Positions 25,901-32,181 of a stretch of 64,000 bases of DNA are shown piece after piece. The notes beneath the pieces were generated by a model. It was not told where the DNA came from. It saw nothing but the letters and a program-made list of their open reading frames with translations, and ran no database searches. The translations under genes were made by a program, and so were the position numbers. The stretch is from Petrosia ficiformis (Eukaryota > Porifera > Demospongiae > Haplosclerida > Petrosiidae), in the NCBI GenBank assembly GCA_947044365.1, contig OX345636.1, forward strand, positions 58,655,537 through 58,719,536, in the 5' to 3' direction. Within the stretch, counting starts at the first letter, position 1, and the number at the start of each line of letters is the position of its first letter.

Positions 25901-26877
25901 GTAACTGTTTATTTGAGTAAAATGTTGATACAAACTTTTTTTATGGTTTAAGGATGGTTTAAGGATGGCCCAGGGAGTGATGAGTTTCTTAATAGAATTA
26001 TGATAACATATGACTGTAATTTTGTGCAATACAAACCTTCATATCATCTGATGCCTTGTATTTCTTGCTGTAAGAGAGGAAATGTAGTTATCTCCATTTT
26101 TCAAATGTATGCAAGTACAAAACCACAAAAAGCGACACCCATCAAACATGTCATGCACCGTGTACAAGGCATTTTAAGAAAATTTACAAAGCCTTGATTT
26201 GATGAGCTTATTAAATCCTTTTTCTGAGGCAGTTGGAAGGGCTAATAGCTAGTGACTTGAAATATACTGACCACAGCTATTACAAACACATTCATTAAGC
26301 AAAAGGATCTACCTATATGAGATATGGTCAACAGCTGCAAATATTTGTCTAAACACATGCTCAGAGGAGGCATTACATTACATTACACAACAAAAGTTTA
26401 TTTAAATACGATTTTGACATAAATAACCTACTTTACAAGGAATGTAACTTTTATAATTACAGCTCAGCAGTTTTTACATCTATAATGAATTTTTTAACTC
26501 TTCCATTATAAATAGGTTTATCATTTGAGGATCTGCTTGACAAACCACCAGAAATTAAAGATGTCTTTGATTTTGTCAAGTATATCTCTGCCTTATGGAA
26601 CGAGTTTGGACGTGAGCTTAACGTTCATGAGAATTATCGTGCCACTTTGAAAAGAAATGTAAGCCTTTCTGATGAAGATAGATTGGAGTCTGTTCTCTCC
26701 AAGTGGATTGGAAAGGAAACAAAAACTGTCAAATGGAGAGTTGTTCTAGAAGCACTAAATGCACTGGAAAGGAAGGATATAATCAAGAAGGTTATTACGT
26801 ATTTGGAAAAACCAGAAACATACAGAAAGTATATTTCAATGGATGACTTTTCTCCTTGCCTATTTAGAAGTATGTGA
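576..26877 (+). CDS. ANK-ROC-COR-death-domain protein (DAPK1-like architecture), 3' part of gene
   Basis: Spliced gene; the 5' end lies before the window. Exons that I can join in phase: 576-674, 11593-11691, 20551-20649 (all 99 bases, phase 0), 22037-22102, 22169-22196, 23437-25568, 25629-25677 (or to 25689), 26516-26877 (stop TGA). All have AG acceptors and GT donors, and the reading frame is kept across every junction. The order is three ankyrin repeats, a capping half repeat, a basic linker (EKHEKRKRK), a GTPase-like module, a COR-like region and a C-terminal death-like domain. DAPK1 has the same ANK-ROC-COR-death order after a kinase; no kinase is seen here but it could lie upstream. ROCO proteins of this kind act as cytosolic signalling switches, and the death domain would recruit partners by homotypic contact (family knowledge). 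Uncertain points are extra ankyrin exons in the 9-11 kb introns and the exact donor of the 25629 exon. Confidence 0.8.
1375..1740. repeat. Fold-back element with (GGTAATAGTGGTATTATA)n arms
   Basis: The left arm has repeats of 'aatagtggtattatag' (1383-1430) and the right arm has 'cagtattacctataatacc' (1619-1638), its reverse complement. After the right arm come 'ttataagatctctatga' and 'tcctctctagacggccacac', which recur at 13797-13840. The tail (1665-1735) is the inverted form of the end of the element at 27187-27613. It reads as a composite of two non-autonomous elements. Confidence 0.5.
2143..2355. repeat. Dispersed repeat with inner inverted repeat, copy 1
   Basis: Begins 'atggcgcaccattggcccaa' and is matched at 4217-4418 with scattered substitutions. 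The segments 'gcaccattggcccaaagag' and 'ctctatttgggccagtggtg' form an imperfect stem of about 17 pairs inside it. No coding potential beyond a spurious 70-codon frame. Confidence 0.6.
2656..3570. repeat. Duplicated intron block, copy 1
   Basis: Contains 'gtacagtagtcctcaataaa', 'aagatagcaaggcaggtgct', 'ggagcttctaacaaagtcgt' and 'gaatgaaactgaatgtgga', all in the same order at 14170-15232. The offset of about 11.5 kb is similar to that of the ankyrin-exon duplication. Confidence 0.82.
3999..4203. mobile_element. Fold-back MITE, left-truncated copy
   Basis: Contains 'gctttggcaacaaaatta', 'gagtaaaggcaaaacacaaa' and, at the right end, 'cctgtgctttttcggttttg'. These match the complete copy at 20066-20308. 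The two halves of the element are near-complementary ('tttggcaacaaaat' against 'attgttgccaaa'). Non-autonomous; no ORF. Confidence 0.65.
4217..4418. repeat. Dispersed repeat with inner inverted repeat, copy 2
   Basis: Second copy of the 2143-2355 repeat in the same orientation. It shares 'tatggcgcaccattg' at the start and 'aaccattgttgag' near the end. It is directly preceded by a truncated copy of the fold-back element ending in 'ggttttgatatat' (about 3999-4203). Confidence 0.6.
5588..6211 (+). pseudogene. Crypton-type tyrosine recombinase remnant (DUF3504-like)
   Basis: A decayed recombinase core in three frames. At 5588-5824: KMLKKQGKGDCPQAVMSLSN followed by EDIVAN and a stop. At about 5840-6021: SNPEPLMHTVWFRVYYHMGM then RGRDEPKKYCFGDFTIQSTS. 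At about 6023-6211: DHRTFKPKMWATPECPKRCP then FEHFIQDRPE and SPFYLAINRLLL. The TVW...HxGxRGRxE block, the 'RTFxPKM' block and 'PFYLA' are characteristic of the Crypton-derived domain found in ZMYM2-type, QRICH1 and KCTD1 proteins (family knowledge). The HMGMRGR segment should contain the first catalytic Arg; the distal His/Arg/Tyr part is not recognisable. Frameshifts near 5825 and 6022 make this a dead copy. Confidence 0.72.
6215..6960. repeat. Duplicated block, copy 1
   Basis: Begins 'gattttgcctcttttttggg', continues through 'gttttctgggatccagta' and 'cctgctagtatattgt', and ends near 'tgggttctgtcttcatgtaa'. The same order of blocks is at 9990-10770, about 3.8 kb downstream, with small indels. 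It lies directly after the Crypton remnant, but the second copy has no recombinase beside it. Confidence 0.75.
9990..10770. repeat. Duplicated block, copy 2
   Basis: Direct copy of 6215-6960. It carries an extra stretch of about 70 bases near 10020-10085 that is absent from copy 1, and lacks part of the 'acttgcatgag' stretch present there. Confidence 0.75.
11463..11932. repeat. Segmental duplication around ankyrin exon 2
   Basis: Second copy of 441-912. The next block, 1186-1380 ('tctggtggcactgccccttc'), is also repeated directly after it at 11936-12080, with the roughly 270 bases that separate the blocks in copy 1 missing. Confidence 0.88.
11593..11691 (+). CDS. Ankyrin repeat exon 2
   Basis: A 33-codon, phase-0 exon starting RGWTPVHSAAFNNSVDALSA and ending LIRHGSKLDTQDN, a clear ankyrin repeat. 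The sequence on both sides is near-identical to that around the 576 exon, so this exon and its flanks arose by segmental duplication. The exon itself has diverged more at the protein level than its intron flanks have at the DNA level. Confidence 0.88.
12413..12950. mobile_element. AAGCAC-rich fold-back element, copy 1
   Basis: The ends are packed with 'aagcac' and its complement 'gtgctt' (for example 'agcacaagcacttataaaag' and 'caagcacttttgaaaatgtg'). Outer ends are 'gtcaagcactaac' and 'gaagtgcttgaccc', an inverted pair. The centre is AT-rich and unique. The same centre occurs in reverse orientation at 49600-50050, so this is a dispersed element and not a local repeat. Confidence 0.7.
13640..13800. 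repeat. 18-base tandem repeat with complementary arm
   Basis: Three to four copies of 'ggtaatagtggtattaca' (about 13675-13735), followed by the partly complementary 'tggctattatctgtattacc'. It is followed by 'ttataagatctctatga' and 'tcctctctagactgccacac', as at 1640-1695, so it is a relative of that fold-back element with a truncated tail. Confidence 0.6.
13845..14095. repeat. 66-base minisatellite, about 3.8 copies
   Basis: Unit 'tactaccatcattactgtag' plus 'tgtgtacatgtacaaatgaa' plus a palindromic ACATGTACATGT segment. Unit starts at 13861, 13927, 13993 and 14059 are exactly 66 bases apart. Because 66 is a multiple of three, both strands stay open and give spurious repeat ORFs. Confidence 0.92.
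14170..15232. repeat. Duplicated intron block, copy 2
   Basis: Direct copy of 2656-3570 with indels. A short inverted fragment of the same family is recognisable in an intron of the minus-strand gene at about 42150-42330. Confidence 0.8.
15244..15697. repeat. Inverted pair with a possible minus-strand coding fragment
   Basis: The plus-strand segment at 15244-15292 (from 'gtacctttattagtgg' through 'accaaatgtgaagattctag') reappears reverse-complemented at 15543-15594. In the second copy the minus strand is open (15491-15697) and reads an acidic, Ser-rich stretch, ISSDEYDSLSPSSSPQPLPP and MEDSPTKCEDSSDE. The composition looks coding but no family is recognised, and the first copy is not open in that frame. 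It may be a fragment of a duplicated gene. Confidence 0.35.
16070..16642 (+). mobile_element. hAT-like element remnant with BED zinc finger
   Basis: Ends are TAGGGCCAGGCGATA on the left and ATTGCCCAGCCCTA on the right, imperfect terminal inverted repeats. Flanks gttaatac and attaacac match at six of eight positions, as expected for an old 8-base target-site duplication. Inside, 16368-16452 reads DNIRCEYKKKIKYSGNASNM then RYHLLLCQ. This is the BED-finger pattern of a zinc ligand, I-x-Y-xG-N-xSN, and HL, with the second Cys of the CxxC pair missing. The catalytic domain is absent, so the element is non-autonomous. Confidence 0.68.
16820..17742. repeat. 33-base satellite, left part
   Basis: Head-to-tail copies of a 33-base unit, 'tgtaatacattatatgtaat' followed by 'acacaatgtacta', with variants (accata, gcacta). 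The unit is made of nested near-palindromes built on TACATTATATGTA and TGTACA. Being a multiple of three and short of stops, it gives long ORFs on both strands that are not genes. The array continues at 18290 beyond an inserted element. Confidence 0.95.
17743..18287 (-). mobile_element. 545-base TIR element inserted in the satellite, with HIRAN-like ORF
   Basis: Terminal inverted repeats: left CCGTATAGTTGCAAAAATTC, right GAATTTTACCAACTATACGG. It is flanked by TA on both sides (17741-17742 and 18288-18289), consistent with a TA target-site duplication. Satellite sequence continues on both sides, so insertion came after the array had formed. On the minus strand 17897-18124 encodes a 75-residue ORF, starting MIRGFHIYKHVWEPEAGEKL and containing ETSNPHDPFAVSVHRSD and VGHLLKKISSVCSLF. 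The NPxDPxAV...VGH pattern resembles a HIRAN-type domain (inference). No transposase is visible, so it is probably non-autonomous. Confidence 0.75.
17897..18124 (-). CDS. HIRAN-like domain ORF within the TIR element
   Basis: 75 codons from an ATG, ending KGTIRCKVRYLRR then stop. Key residues are Asn-Pro-His-Asp-Pro-Phe-Ala-Val and Val-Gly-His, with two Cys near the end. HIRAN domains bind DNA 3' ends in Rad5/HLTF-type proteins (family knowledge). Expression is unproven and the ORF may be a truncated passenger. Confidence 0.5.
   Translation of the reverse strand: MIRGFHIYKHVWEPEAGEKLEYHLETSNPHDPFAVSVHRSDRTIVGHLLKKISSVCSLFIRRKGTIRCKVRYLRR
18290..19049. repeat. 33-base satellite, right part
   Basis: Continuation of the 33-base array after the inserted element, with the same variants. 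It ends abruptly at 19050 in GC-richer unique sequence. Confidence 0.95.
19050..19700. other. GC-richer repeat-like segment with (AAC)n, possible LINE 3' end
   Basis: Base composition differs sharply from the surroundings. It contains a run of about six AAC units at 19397-19416, preceded by 'tttagggacccggggatgca', and blocks such as 'ctggagggctgttaagcgat'. GC-rich sequence ending in a short simple repeat is typical of the 3' end of a non-LTR retrotransposon, but I find no reverse-transcriptase ORF. The short ORFs on both strands are not convincing. Confidence 0.35.
20066..20308. mobile_element. Fold-back MITE, complete copy
   Basis: A full-length palindrome of about 243 bases. The left end is 'atatcaaaatgaaaaaagca' and the right end is 'gcttttttcggttttgatat'. 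Inner arms 'tggcaacaaaagtaaatacc' and 'ggtatttcattttgttgcca' also pair. Relatives are at 3999-4203, 51897-52075 and 58206-58442. It lies in the intron just before ankyrin exon 3. Confidence 0.78.
20551..20649 (+). CDS. Ankyrin repeat exon 3
   Basis: A 33-codon, phase-0 exon starting RNQTPLHVAAANGHKDVMEV and ending LIRHGARMDVVDM. It is the most canonical ankyrin repeat of the three. The polypyrimidine acceptor 'tttttttcag' is strong and the donor is 'gtaata'. Confidence 0.9.
22037..22196 (+). CDS. Ankyrin C-cap exon and basic linker exon
   Basis: Two exons, 22037-22102 and 22169-22196, separated by a 66-base intron. The first reads DGKTPVDLLRDTKARKAVEK and then TF, a half ankyrin repeat closing the stack. 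The second reads EKHEKRKRK and ends in phase 1, which joins correctly to the GTPase exon at 23437 (g+at gives Asp). The lysine-rich linker may be a nuclear localisation signal or a simple spacer. Confidence 0.75.
22365..23130. repeat. Dispersed 'GGCC-TGTAGGGCCATCCC' repeat, copy 1, split by an insertion
   Basis: Begins 'atggcctgtagggccatccc' at about 22367 and resumes after the element at 22436-22837 with 'atacgtagttaaggaagtta', through 'cctaaagttctacaaggtcc' to 'ccacaaagcagtcata'. An unsplit relative is at 36145-36585, an inverted one at 40400-40755 and a partial one at 50430-50545. The copy lies in the intron before the GTPase exon. Confidence 0.75.
22436..22837. mobile_element. 402-base TIR element nested in a dispersed repeat
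   Basis: Left end 'tgtgaccggctctgcgaaac' followed by 'cagtcttatggatcaaaat'. The right end is its reverse complement, with 'gatccataagactggttttc' and 'gcagagccggtcaca'. The terminal inverted repeats are about 40 bases with a single-base indel. No ORF of note. The host repeat continues on both sides. Target-site duplication cannot be fixed because the left flank is an AT run. Confidence 0.82.
23437..25568 (+). CDS. ROC-COR-like GTPase exon
   Basis: A 710-codon exon. Near its start is a Walker A / G1 loop, FTGLPGVGKTSFLQRL. It is followed by a poorly conserved Ser/Thr/Pro-rich insert of about 150 residues. Near codon 205 is a switch-II-type motif, DTGGQPEFHELLPPLL, then a hydrophobic strand LHLIFF. 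A G4-like strand reads VLLGSHIDLL. After about codon 380 comes a COR-like region, including HENLGTILYYEE, LKEFVICNPDVLF and KGAFIPVGVFSALMVEL. Open frame continues past 25568 only because a 60-base intron (25569-25628) is a multiple of three and stays open until its own TAG; the GTGAGG donor and the clean join to DVSPSPSDATVKSDL favour splicing. GTP binding and dimerisation through COR are family knowledge. Confidence 0.85.
25985..26200. repeat. Dispersed repeat copy in the last large intron
   Basis: The segment 'gcaagtacaaaaccacaaaa' through 'catgtcatgcaccgtgtaca' matches 36690-36925, which has 'ataagtacaaaacggagaaa' and 'catggcatgcaccaagtaca'. A 65-codon open frame here is explained by the repeat. 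Confidence 0.55.
26516..26877 (+). CDS. Death-domain-like C-terminal exon
   Basis: A 119-residue C-terminal exon. It begins GLSFEDLLDKPPEIKDVFDF and later contains LESVLSKWIGKETKTVKWRV and LEALNALERKDIIKKVITYL. The spacing of Leu/Trp (LSKWIG...VKWRVVLEAL...DIIKKVI) fits helices 4-6 of a six-helix death domain. The stop TGA follows CLFRSM. A possible donor (GTATGT at 26871) overlaps the stop region, so an alternative extension is possible. About 100 bases downstream (26955-27045) the last coding bases and the 3' flank are repeated in tandem without an open frame. Confidence 0.65.
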
Positions 26878-27186
26878 CTCATTTTTGATTTTGATATTTC
26901 TTTAGAATTCCTCCTTTTGTAAAAGAACCTCTATTTTTTGGAAAATAATTTTTTTCAACTTTTACTTTTCTCCTTGCCTATTTAGAAGTACATGACTCAT
27001 TTTTGATTTCATTGTAATTTTGATTTTGACATTTCTTTAGAATTCCTCTTTTTGTAAAAGAAACCCTTCCTTTTTTTGAAAATAATTTTTTTCAAGTGTT
27101 ACTTTACACTCCATTATCCTTTGTCATGTAGTATAGCTAAAGGGTATGTGTGTTTGTCTATGTATATATATAAATTTAAAAATGTG

Positions 27187-27613
27187 GTTAGTCTCGAGCT
27201 TATCCCTAGACCTTCCACACCAATGTTCTAAGGATGAGGCTACAACATGGTTTGAACAACAACAATCTACTGCTACTTGGCAGTTGCAGAATTTATATAC
27301 AAAGAAAATCAGCTTGTATCAAACTTTACAATGTAATGATGTTGCATTCCCTGATTTTTGTATTGTCCAATCAGATTGCTCATGATCAGTTGAATTAATT
27401 AATTGATCATATGACTTTGTATATTCAAAAGTGAAAAAAAAAGACTTGCTTTAATAAAGGCTGTGAAGTGTCTATTATGCAAGTACGTAATTATATAGGT
27501 GGAGTGAATCAGGTGACAGTCACCTGATTATGATACCACTATACCAGGAATGTTGATTAAAGTTGCCAGACTGTTTTTTTGCCATGGGGCGTGGCAGTCA
27601 GGGGATGAGACTA
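27187..27613. mobile_element. MITE with GTTAGTCTC termini
   Basis: Left end 'ggttagtctcgagc', right end 'ggggatgagactaacc', an inverted pair. The inner 'aatcaggtgacagtcacctg' is palindromic. The same family is seen at about 8900-9235 and as inverted end fragments at 1665-1740 and 13805-13840. It lies between the ANK-GTPase gene and the next small gene. Confidence 0.6.
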
Positions 27614-27737
27614 ACCAAATGATAGTAGAGCAAAAAATGCTTGGTATTCCAGACATGTAATTATTATGACGTACGTAGTCACAAGAAAGATGGATGTACC
27701 AAAGCGTACGTCACATGAAAAACTCGTACAAAAAAAA

Positions 27738-27757
27738 CGGTATCGAACGGGATACCG
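27738..27757. other. Small perfect hairpin upstream of the finger ORF
   Basis: CGGTATC-GAACGG-GATACCG: a 7-base-pair stem with a 6-base loop, in a stretch relatively rich in CpG (27650-27880) for this AT-rich window. It could be part of the 5' region of the ORF starting at 27887, or incidental. Confidence 0.4.
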
Positions 27758-27886
27758 AATTAAGTGAAAAAACGGGCTAGAAACGGAATATTACAGATAC
27801 GGATGAAAAACGTACTACGTCCATATTGAAGGGATTTCACGTTTCCCATACGACGGACGTTACTGGTCGTCTGTTTCTTTGAGAAT

Positions 27887-28066
27887 ATGGAGGCAGTAGC
27901 AACACAGAGGAGAAAAAGGACAAGAAAGGCTATATTTTGTCTACATTGTTCCAAGAACGTCCCAAAGAGTACCTTTTACTGTCATAAGACAAAGTATTAC
28001 AACCAAAAGTCGAAGAAATGGAGAAAAGAAGGTGGAAATCACTATGATAACCTACCTTATGTATGA
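27887..28066 (+). CDS. Small Cys/His finger protein or first exon
   Basis: 59 codons, starting MEAVATQRRKRTRKAIFCLH with a basic N terminus. It contains FCLHCSKNVPKSTFYCHKTK then YYNQKSKKW. The Cx2C...(S/K)-T-(F/Y)-Y-x-H-x(3)-YY-x(6)-W arrangement is matched on the minus strand at about 33240-33480. Similar motifs occur in transposase-associated proteins of cnidarians and sponges as far as I recall, which is an inference. It ends in a stop at 28066 but a GT at 28061 could be a donor, making this a first exon. Function unknown. Confidence 0.45.
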   Translation: MEAVATQRRKRTRKAIFCLHCSKNVPKSTFYCHKTKYYNQKSKKWRKEGGNHYDNLPYV

Positions 28067-28372
28067 TAATTCTGTACTGTTGTTGTGTTGTAGGTTACTG
28101 GTACACAATGACATTAGCATAATAAATTTTTTCCTATATATATAGTAATGAGCATATGTGTATATAGTTTCATATTTATTTGAAGTATAATTATAATTAT
28201 TGTCAAATTAAGTCAATTGTATAGTAAGCTAAAGTATGCAAGAGTTTTTAACGTGCATGTTTGTATTCTGTAATGATATGACTGGCAGTATTCCACTAGC
28301 AAAATAACAATTATTACAGTAATGATTATATATACTGCACAAAAATTGTTATAATTAGTTTACTTTTTAAAG

Positions 28373-28457
28373 ATGATCAATCTGAATCTTCATCAAGGGA
28401 TTCTTCTGGCAAAGAGTCTGAAACCGAATGCAAGACCGAGAAGCAACGATCAACCCA
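28373..28457 (+). other. Acidic Ser-rich exon-like segment
   Basis: After an acceptor at 28372 one frame reads DQSESSSRDSSGKESETECK then TEKQRSTQ and a stop. It does not join in frame to the MTDQTLKAKR reading that starts at 28458. It may belong to a longer first exon joined to the finger ORF at 27887, or be untranslated. Confidence 0.3.
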
Positions 28458-30195
28458 ATGACTGACCAAACTCTTAAAGCAAAGAGAGTTCCCAAAGAAT
28501 TATCAGTATGAAACACAATCATGTATATATATGCGATAGGGCTGAGCTATATATTTTCAATAGTGCGATCTCAAATGTTTGGGTATACTATTAAGTTTAA
28601 ACTTCTTGTTGTAGTTACTTATGAAGCACAACCAGAGATAGAATTAATACATGTGAACAATATAATGTATTGCAATATTATACATAATGTATTTTCATGC
28701 TGACCACAGTAAACACTGCATCTGTTGCTTTGGTTGAATAATTGTGGTTTCTTTTACAATTCAATAGGCAACTGTAAAAGCTCTGCATGAAAAGGCAGAT
28801 CATTCTTTGAGGTTCGATGGATCAACATCGTAAGAATGTAGCCATTAAAACACTTTCTAATTATGTTCTTCACAATTACCAGTTACAACTCTGAAGATAA
28901 CACCTCTGTGAGGAGTATATTATTGGAACATCTCCGCCAGAAATTTAATGATACTTACACTCTCCAGCAAATGAAACGTAAGTATAATGTATCACTGTTA
29001 GAATAAGGTAAGTAAAAGATATCTAATCTTTAATTGTGTAGTGCATAAGACCGTCTATTGTCGTACATGTATTACCTAGATGTCCCATCTTTGGGTAGTA
29101 CACTTTATTTATTTTCAGTATTACCTAGATGTCCCATCTTTGGGTAGTACACTTTATTTATTTTCAGTATTACCTAGATGTCCCATCTTTGGGTAGTACA
29201 CTTTATTTAATTCAGTATTACCTAGATGTCCCATCTTTGGGTAGTACACTTTATTTAATTCAGTATTACCTAGATGTCCCATCTTTGGGTAGTACACTTT
29301 ATTTATTTATTTCAGTATTACCTAGATGTCCCATCTTTGGGTAGTACATTTAACTTGTTTCTTTTTAATTTCAGCTGGTATTATCCGGTTGGATGTCTCA
29401 TCTAGATGAGTAATAGGGTTTATATTATGGTGTTTAAACTACCATTTTAAAGTGTTTTCTAGAGGTACAGTACATTCCCTGTGATGGATGCTGTTAAGGT
29501 CATGTTGCAATTTGGAGTATTGTTGATCACTGAGATTGTGCTGCTAAACTTTTGTATTTATGCAGTTACCATGTTTGTGAGGATTTACAAGGAGTTCCGA
29601 ATTCAGGAAAGCTTTTTAGATATATACATGTACTTCTTTAAACACACATGCATGTTTGTATTTTTGTTCCAAAGGTGCTGTACACAGATATTATGAAAGT
29701 CGTCGCCGTCTCTTCAATGATTCTTGTCCATCAAGAATCCCTATTGTTAGTGCAGTAAAGGAACGAACAAGGAAGAATGAACGGAGGAAGAAGGTGAGTT
29801 ACTATTTTTGTTCAGTTTAATCTAGGACTGTAGTCAAACCACTGTAAGCACTATAAGGGTTAATCCATGCTATGCCATTGTTGTTTATTTGGTAAAACAA
29901 AACAAAATAACTAATACTATACAAATAATACCTCCCTTCATATAGCTCTACACAAAAAGGAAAGCTGTATTGAAGGGAGAAAAGGAAGAAAAGTTGTGGG
30001 AATCGATCAATTACATGTACATGACTGAAGAGAGTGATGAAGAAGGCACTATCAAACGTCGTTCATTGCCTTGGAGATCAAGAAGTATGTTTGCCTCTCT
30101 TGTATCTAGTTAATTACATTGATTTTTCCCTCACAGAATTGAATAGATTAATAAAAAAAACTGAATTCTCGCTTGAAAAATCCACAAATGTCTGA
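28458..30195 (+). CDS. Spliced gene with 'LPWRS-LN' C-terminal motif, paralog 1
   Basis: Exons 28458-28505, 28768-28829, 28883-28977, 29675-29793, 29946-30084 and 30137-30195 join in one frame: 174 codons including the stop. The start is MTDQTLKAKRVPKELS. The middle is basic (RAVHRYYESRRRLFN and ERTRKNERRKK). The C-terminal part has an acidic turn and YMTEESDEEGTIKRRSLPWR, then SRKLNRLIKK. Paralog 2 is at 33779-35640. I recall a similar motif in C14orf93-like proteins, but cannot confirm the name. After a run of eight A (30153-30160) the frame ends at TGA; the next frame continues a plausible tail, LNSRLKNPQMSDYLEDSSIP and CPEWAVASSA, to 30400. Introns include one of 53 bases and one of 697 bases holding a minisatellite. 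Confidence 0.6.
29075..29360. repeat. 48-52-base minisatellite carrying splice-acceptor-like ends
   Basis: Six copies of 'tagatgtcccatctttgggt' plus 'agtacactttatttattttc' plus 'ag'. Unit starts (tgtccc) are at 29081, 29130, 29179, 29227, 29275 and 29327. Each unit ends in a pyrimidine run plus CAG, a perfect acceptor shape. It lies inside the 697-base intron of paralog 1. Confidence 0.92.
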
Positions 30196-30400
30196 TTATT
30201 TAGAGGATTCATCAATTCCTCCACCCTCGCATCTCAAGTGTCCTGAATGGGCTGTGGCTTCAAGTGCAGTTATTAATGATAGAACATCTTCTCCTAGCAG
30301 CTCTGTAGCCTCTACATCCCCTAATAATAGCACTACTGATCCTCTGCTAACACAACCACCAGAGTTTCCAAGGAATGAGTTTCCAAATGACACCGCGTGA
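30137..30400 (+). CDS. Frame-broken C-terminal tail of paralog 1
   Basis: The exon starts in phase with KLNRLIKK, meets A8 at 30153-30160, and the better protein-like reading is then one base out of frame: LNSRLKNPQMSDYLEDSSIP, KCPEWAVASSAV, then a Ser/Thr/Pro-rich end to the stop at 30398-30400. The corresponding part of paralog 2 has the same 'PPP..CP' block, which supports the second frame as ancestral. Either the assembly has one A too many, or the gene is broken, or slippage at A8 makes two products. Confidence 0.5.
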
Positions 30401-30561
30401 AAGTGTACCGTATGCATTAGTATCGTCAATAACACATACGTCAGTAATGCAGACTAATATATCGACGAGTATGTCGTTTACAAGTATACTAATAATATAA
30501 CGGCCATATACTGAGCTACATTTACAAATGTAGACTCGTGTATATTAGACGTGCACCTTCC

Positions 30562-31290
30562 ATGGGAGGGAAAAGATCGATAGTTGCTAAACGAAGACTT
30601 CGAGCACATCAAAAGGGGAGAAGGAAACAAAAAATTAAACAAACTTCAATCAAACTGTCTGAACAATCAGCCAGTCAGTCACTGAAGACTGAGGATCAGC
30701 CATTCCTAACTCCTCCCATGGAGCACAGTAACACAACTAACTACGAGGGGTAAGTAGAAAGTTGGCTGATGTCTTGTAAGCCACCATTAGAAGAGAGTCT
30801 GGAGTGTGCTAAACAAGAAACTTTAGAAAAAGTGAATATTACAAGATATAAATTCAGTGATGAGTTTCCAGGAGATTGGAGATTTGATGACCTTTTAGTT
30901 GAAGACCAGCTTGTTCGTGATAAAGTTCATGAGGAGTGGATGGCAATGAAATCTAAATATTCTTGGTATATATACAGACAGTTCTCCAAGCTTTAAGGAT
31001 CCAAAAGTAAAGGAGCCGTTACTTAAAATTTCCTCCATTAGTGCCCTTGACAAAGTTGCACTGACAGTGTATCATAATAGATTAAAAAAAAGAGATAAAT
31101 CAAGCTGTTAGTGGAGAAAGGCATTATCGTGATGCCTACGAAAAACTAAAGATCGAATATAAGAAACTTGAGGCAAGGTCATTAGAAGAAAAAGAGACGG
31201 TGCAGCGTTACTTCTGGCGTAATGAAATTATTAAATCGCAGAGCAGGAAAACTTGTCCATCTAGCCCTTGAGAAAAATGTAGTTCATTGA
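30562..31290 (+). pseudogene. Coiled-coil 'FWRN' gene copy, plus strand, with frame breaks
   Basis: Starts MGGKRSIVAKRRLRAHQKGR (30562). It contains YKFSDEFPGDWRFDDLLVED, then KVKEPLLKISSISALDKVAL, then HYRDAYEKLKIEYKKLEARS and QRYFWRNEI, then RRAGKLVHLALEKNVVH and a stop at 31290. To read these in order one must pass an in-frame TAA (30751-30753), a one-base shift near 30993, a shift at A8 (31084-31091) and a shift near 31237. There are no introns. The minus-strand ORFs at 32182-32805 encode a paralog (MQEKRSRMAIKERRLKH; NYRDLAESYKRECHHIENKM; QNFWRNNI). Function unknown. Intronless and broken suggests an old retrocopy, though no poly(A) tail is visible. Confidence 0.6.
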
Positions 31291-31903
31291 TGGATGTACA
31301 CATCAGTTTTGCTTGTAATTTTAATGTATAATAATATGATTATAATATGTATGCATGCATAATTATATAATACAGGGCAAATCTTCAAGAATTGGAAACT
31401 ACAAGTTTTCAAGAGTATACAAAAGTTTCCATACTGCTTGGAAACCACAAGTATACAATTTTGGAAACTAAAGTGTGCAAGACTAACAATTTACAAGATT
31501 GGAAAGTCAAAGTTTACAAGAGCTGTTAGTTTACAAGATTGAGTTTTCATGTATTTTAAATTATTACATTTTAACATTGATTCTCAAAATTGATTTGTCC
31601 AATCCCTGCTAAAATGATGCATGCTTTTTTCTGATGCATTAAGTACATGAACACAACTATACACTACCTGATTTCACATGTATTTTTGTTAGTGTAGTTT
31701 ACATAATATATATAGGTATGACAACATGTTTTCATTTAAATAAAATGTAAAGATAATTGCAATTACACAAAAGTTAACATGTAGATATAAAATCCAGACA
31801 TGGTAGCACTAGAGAAGGGAAAAAGAACAACTTGTAAAAATAATAATTACAATCATAAAGTATTAGAATAAAGGTATTCAATAGTATTTAATTCCACCAC
31901 AGA

Positions 31904-32060
31904 TCTCTGTCTATGTCCCACATATAGTGGGTCAGCTGACAAGAGATTATGTCTCTGTCTATGTCCCACGTATAGTGGGTCAGCTGACAAGAGATTATGT
32001 CTCTGTCTACGTCCCACTTATAGTGGGTCAGCCGAACAGAGATGTTACCTCAATTATTTC
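31904..32060. repeat. 48-base repeat of CCCAC-GTGGG palindromes
   Basis: Units start at 31904, 31952 and 32000 (48 apart), with a partial fourth. Each has 'tgtcccacatatagtgggtc' (a CCCAC/GTGGG hairpin) and 'agctgacaagagattatg'. The divergent fourth keeps 'cccacttttagtgggtcag'. It lies between the convergent coiled-coil copies. Confidence 0.88.
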
Positions 32061-32181
32061 TTTCAATTTCCCACTTTTAGTGGGTCAGTCGACCAGAAAT
32101 TTTTATGACACAACTCATCAACACTATACAGATACATACAATTCACATACCAAAAGCACGGAATCTTCATTTATTTCTTCA

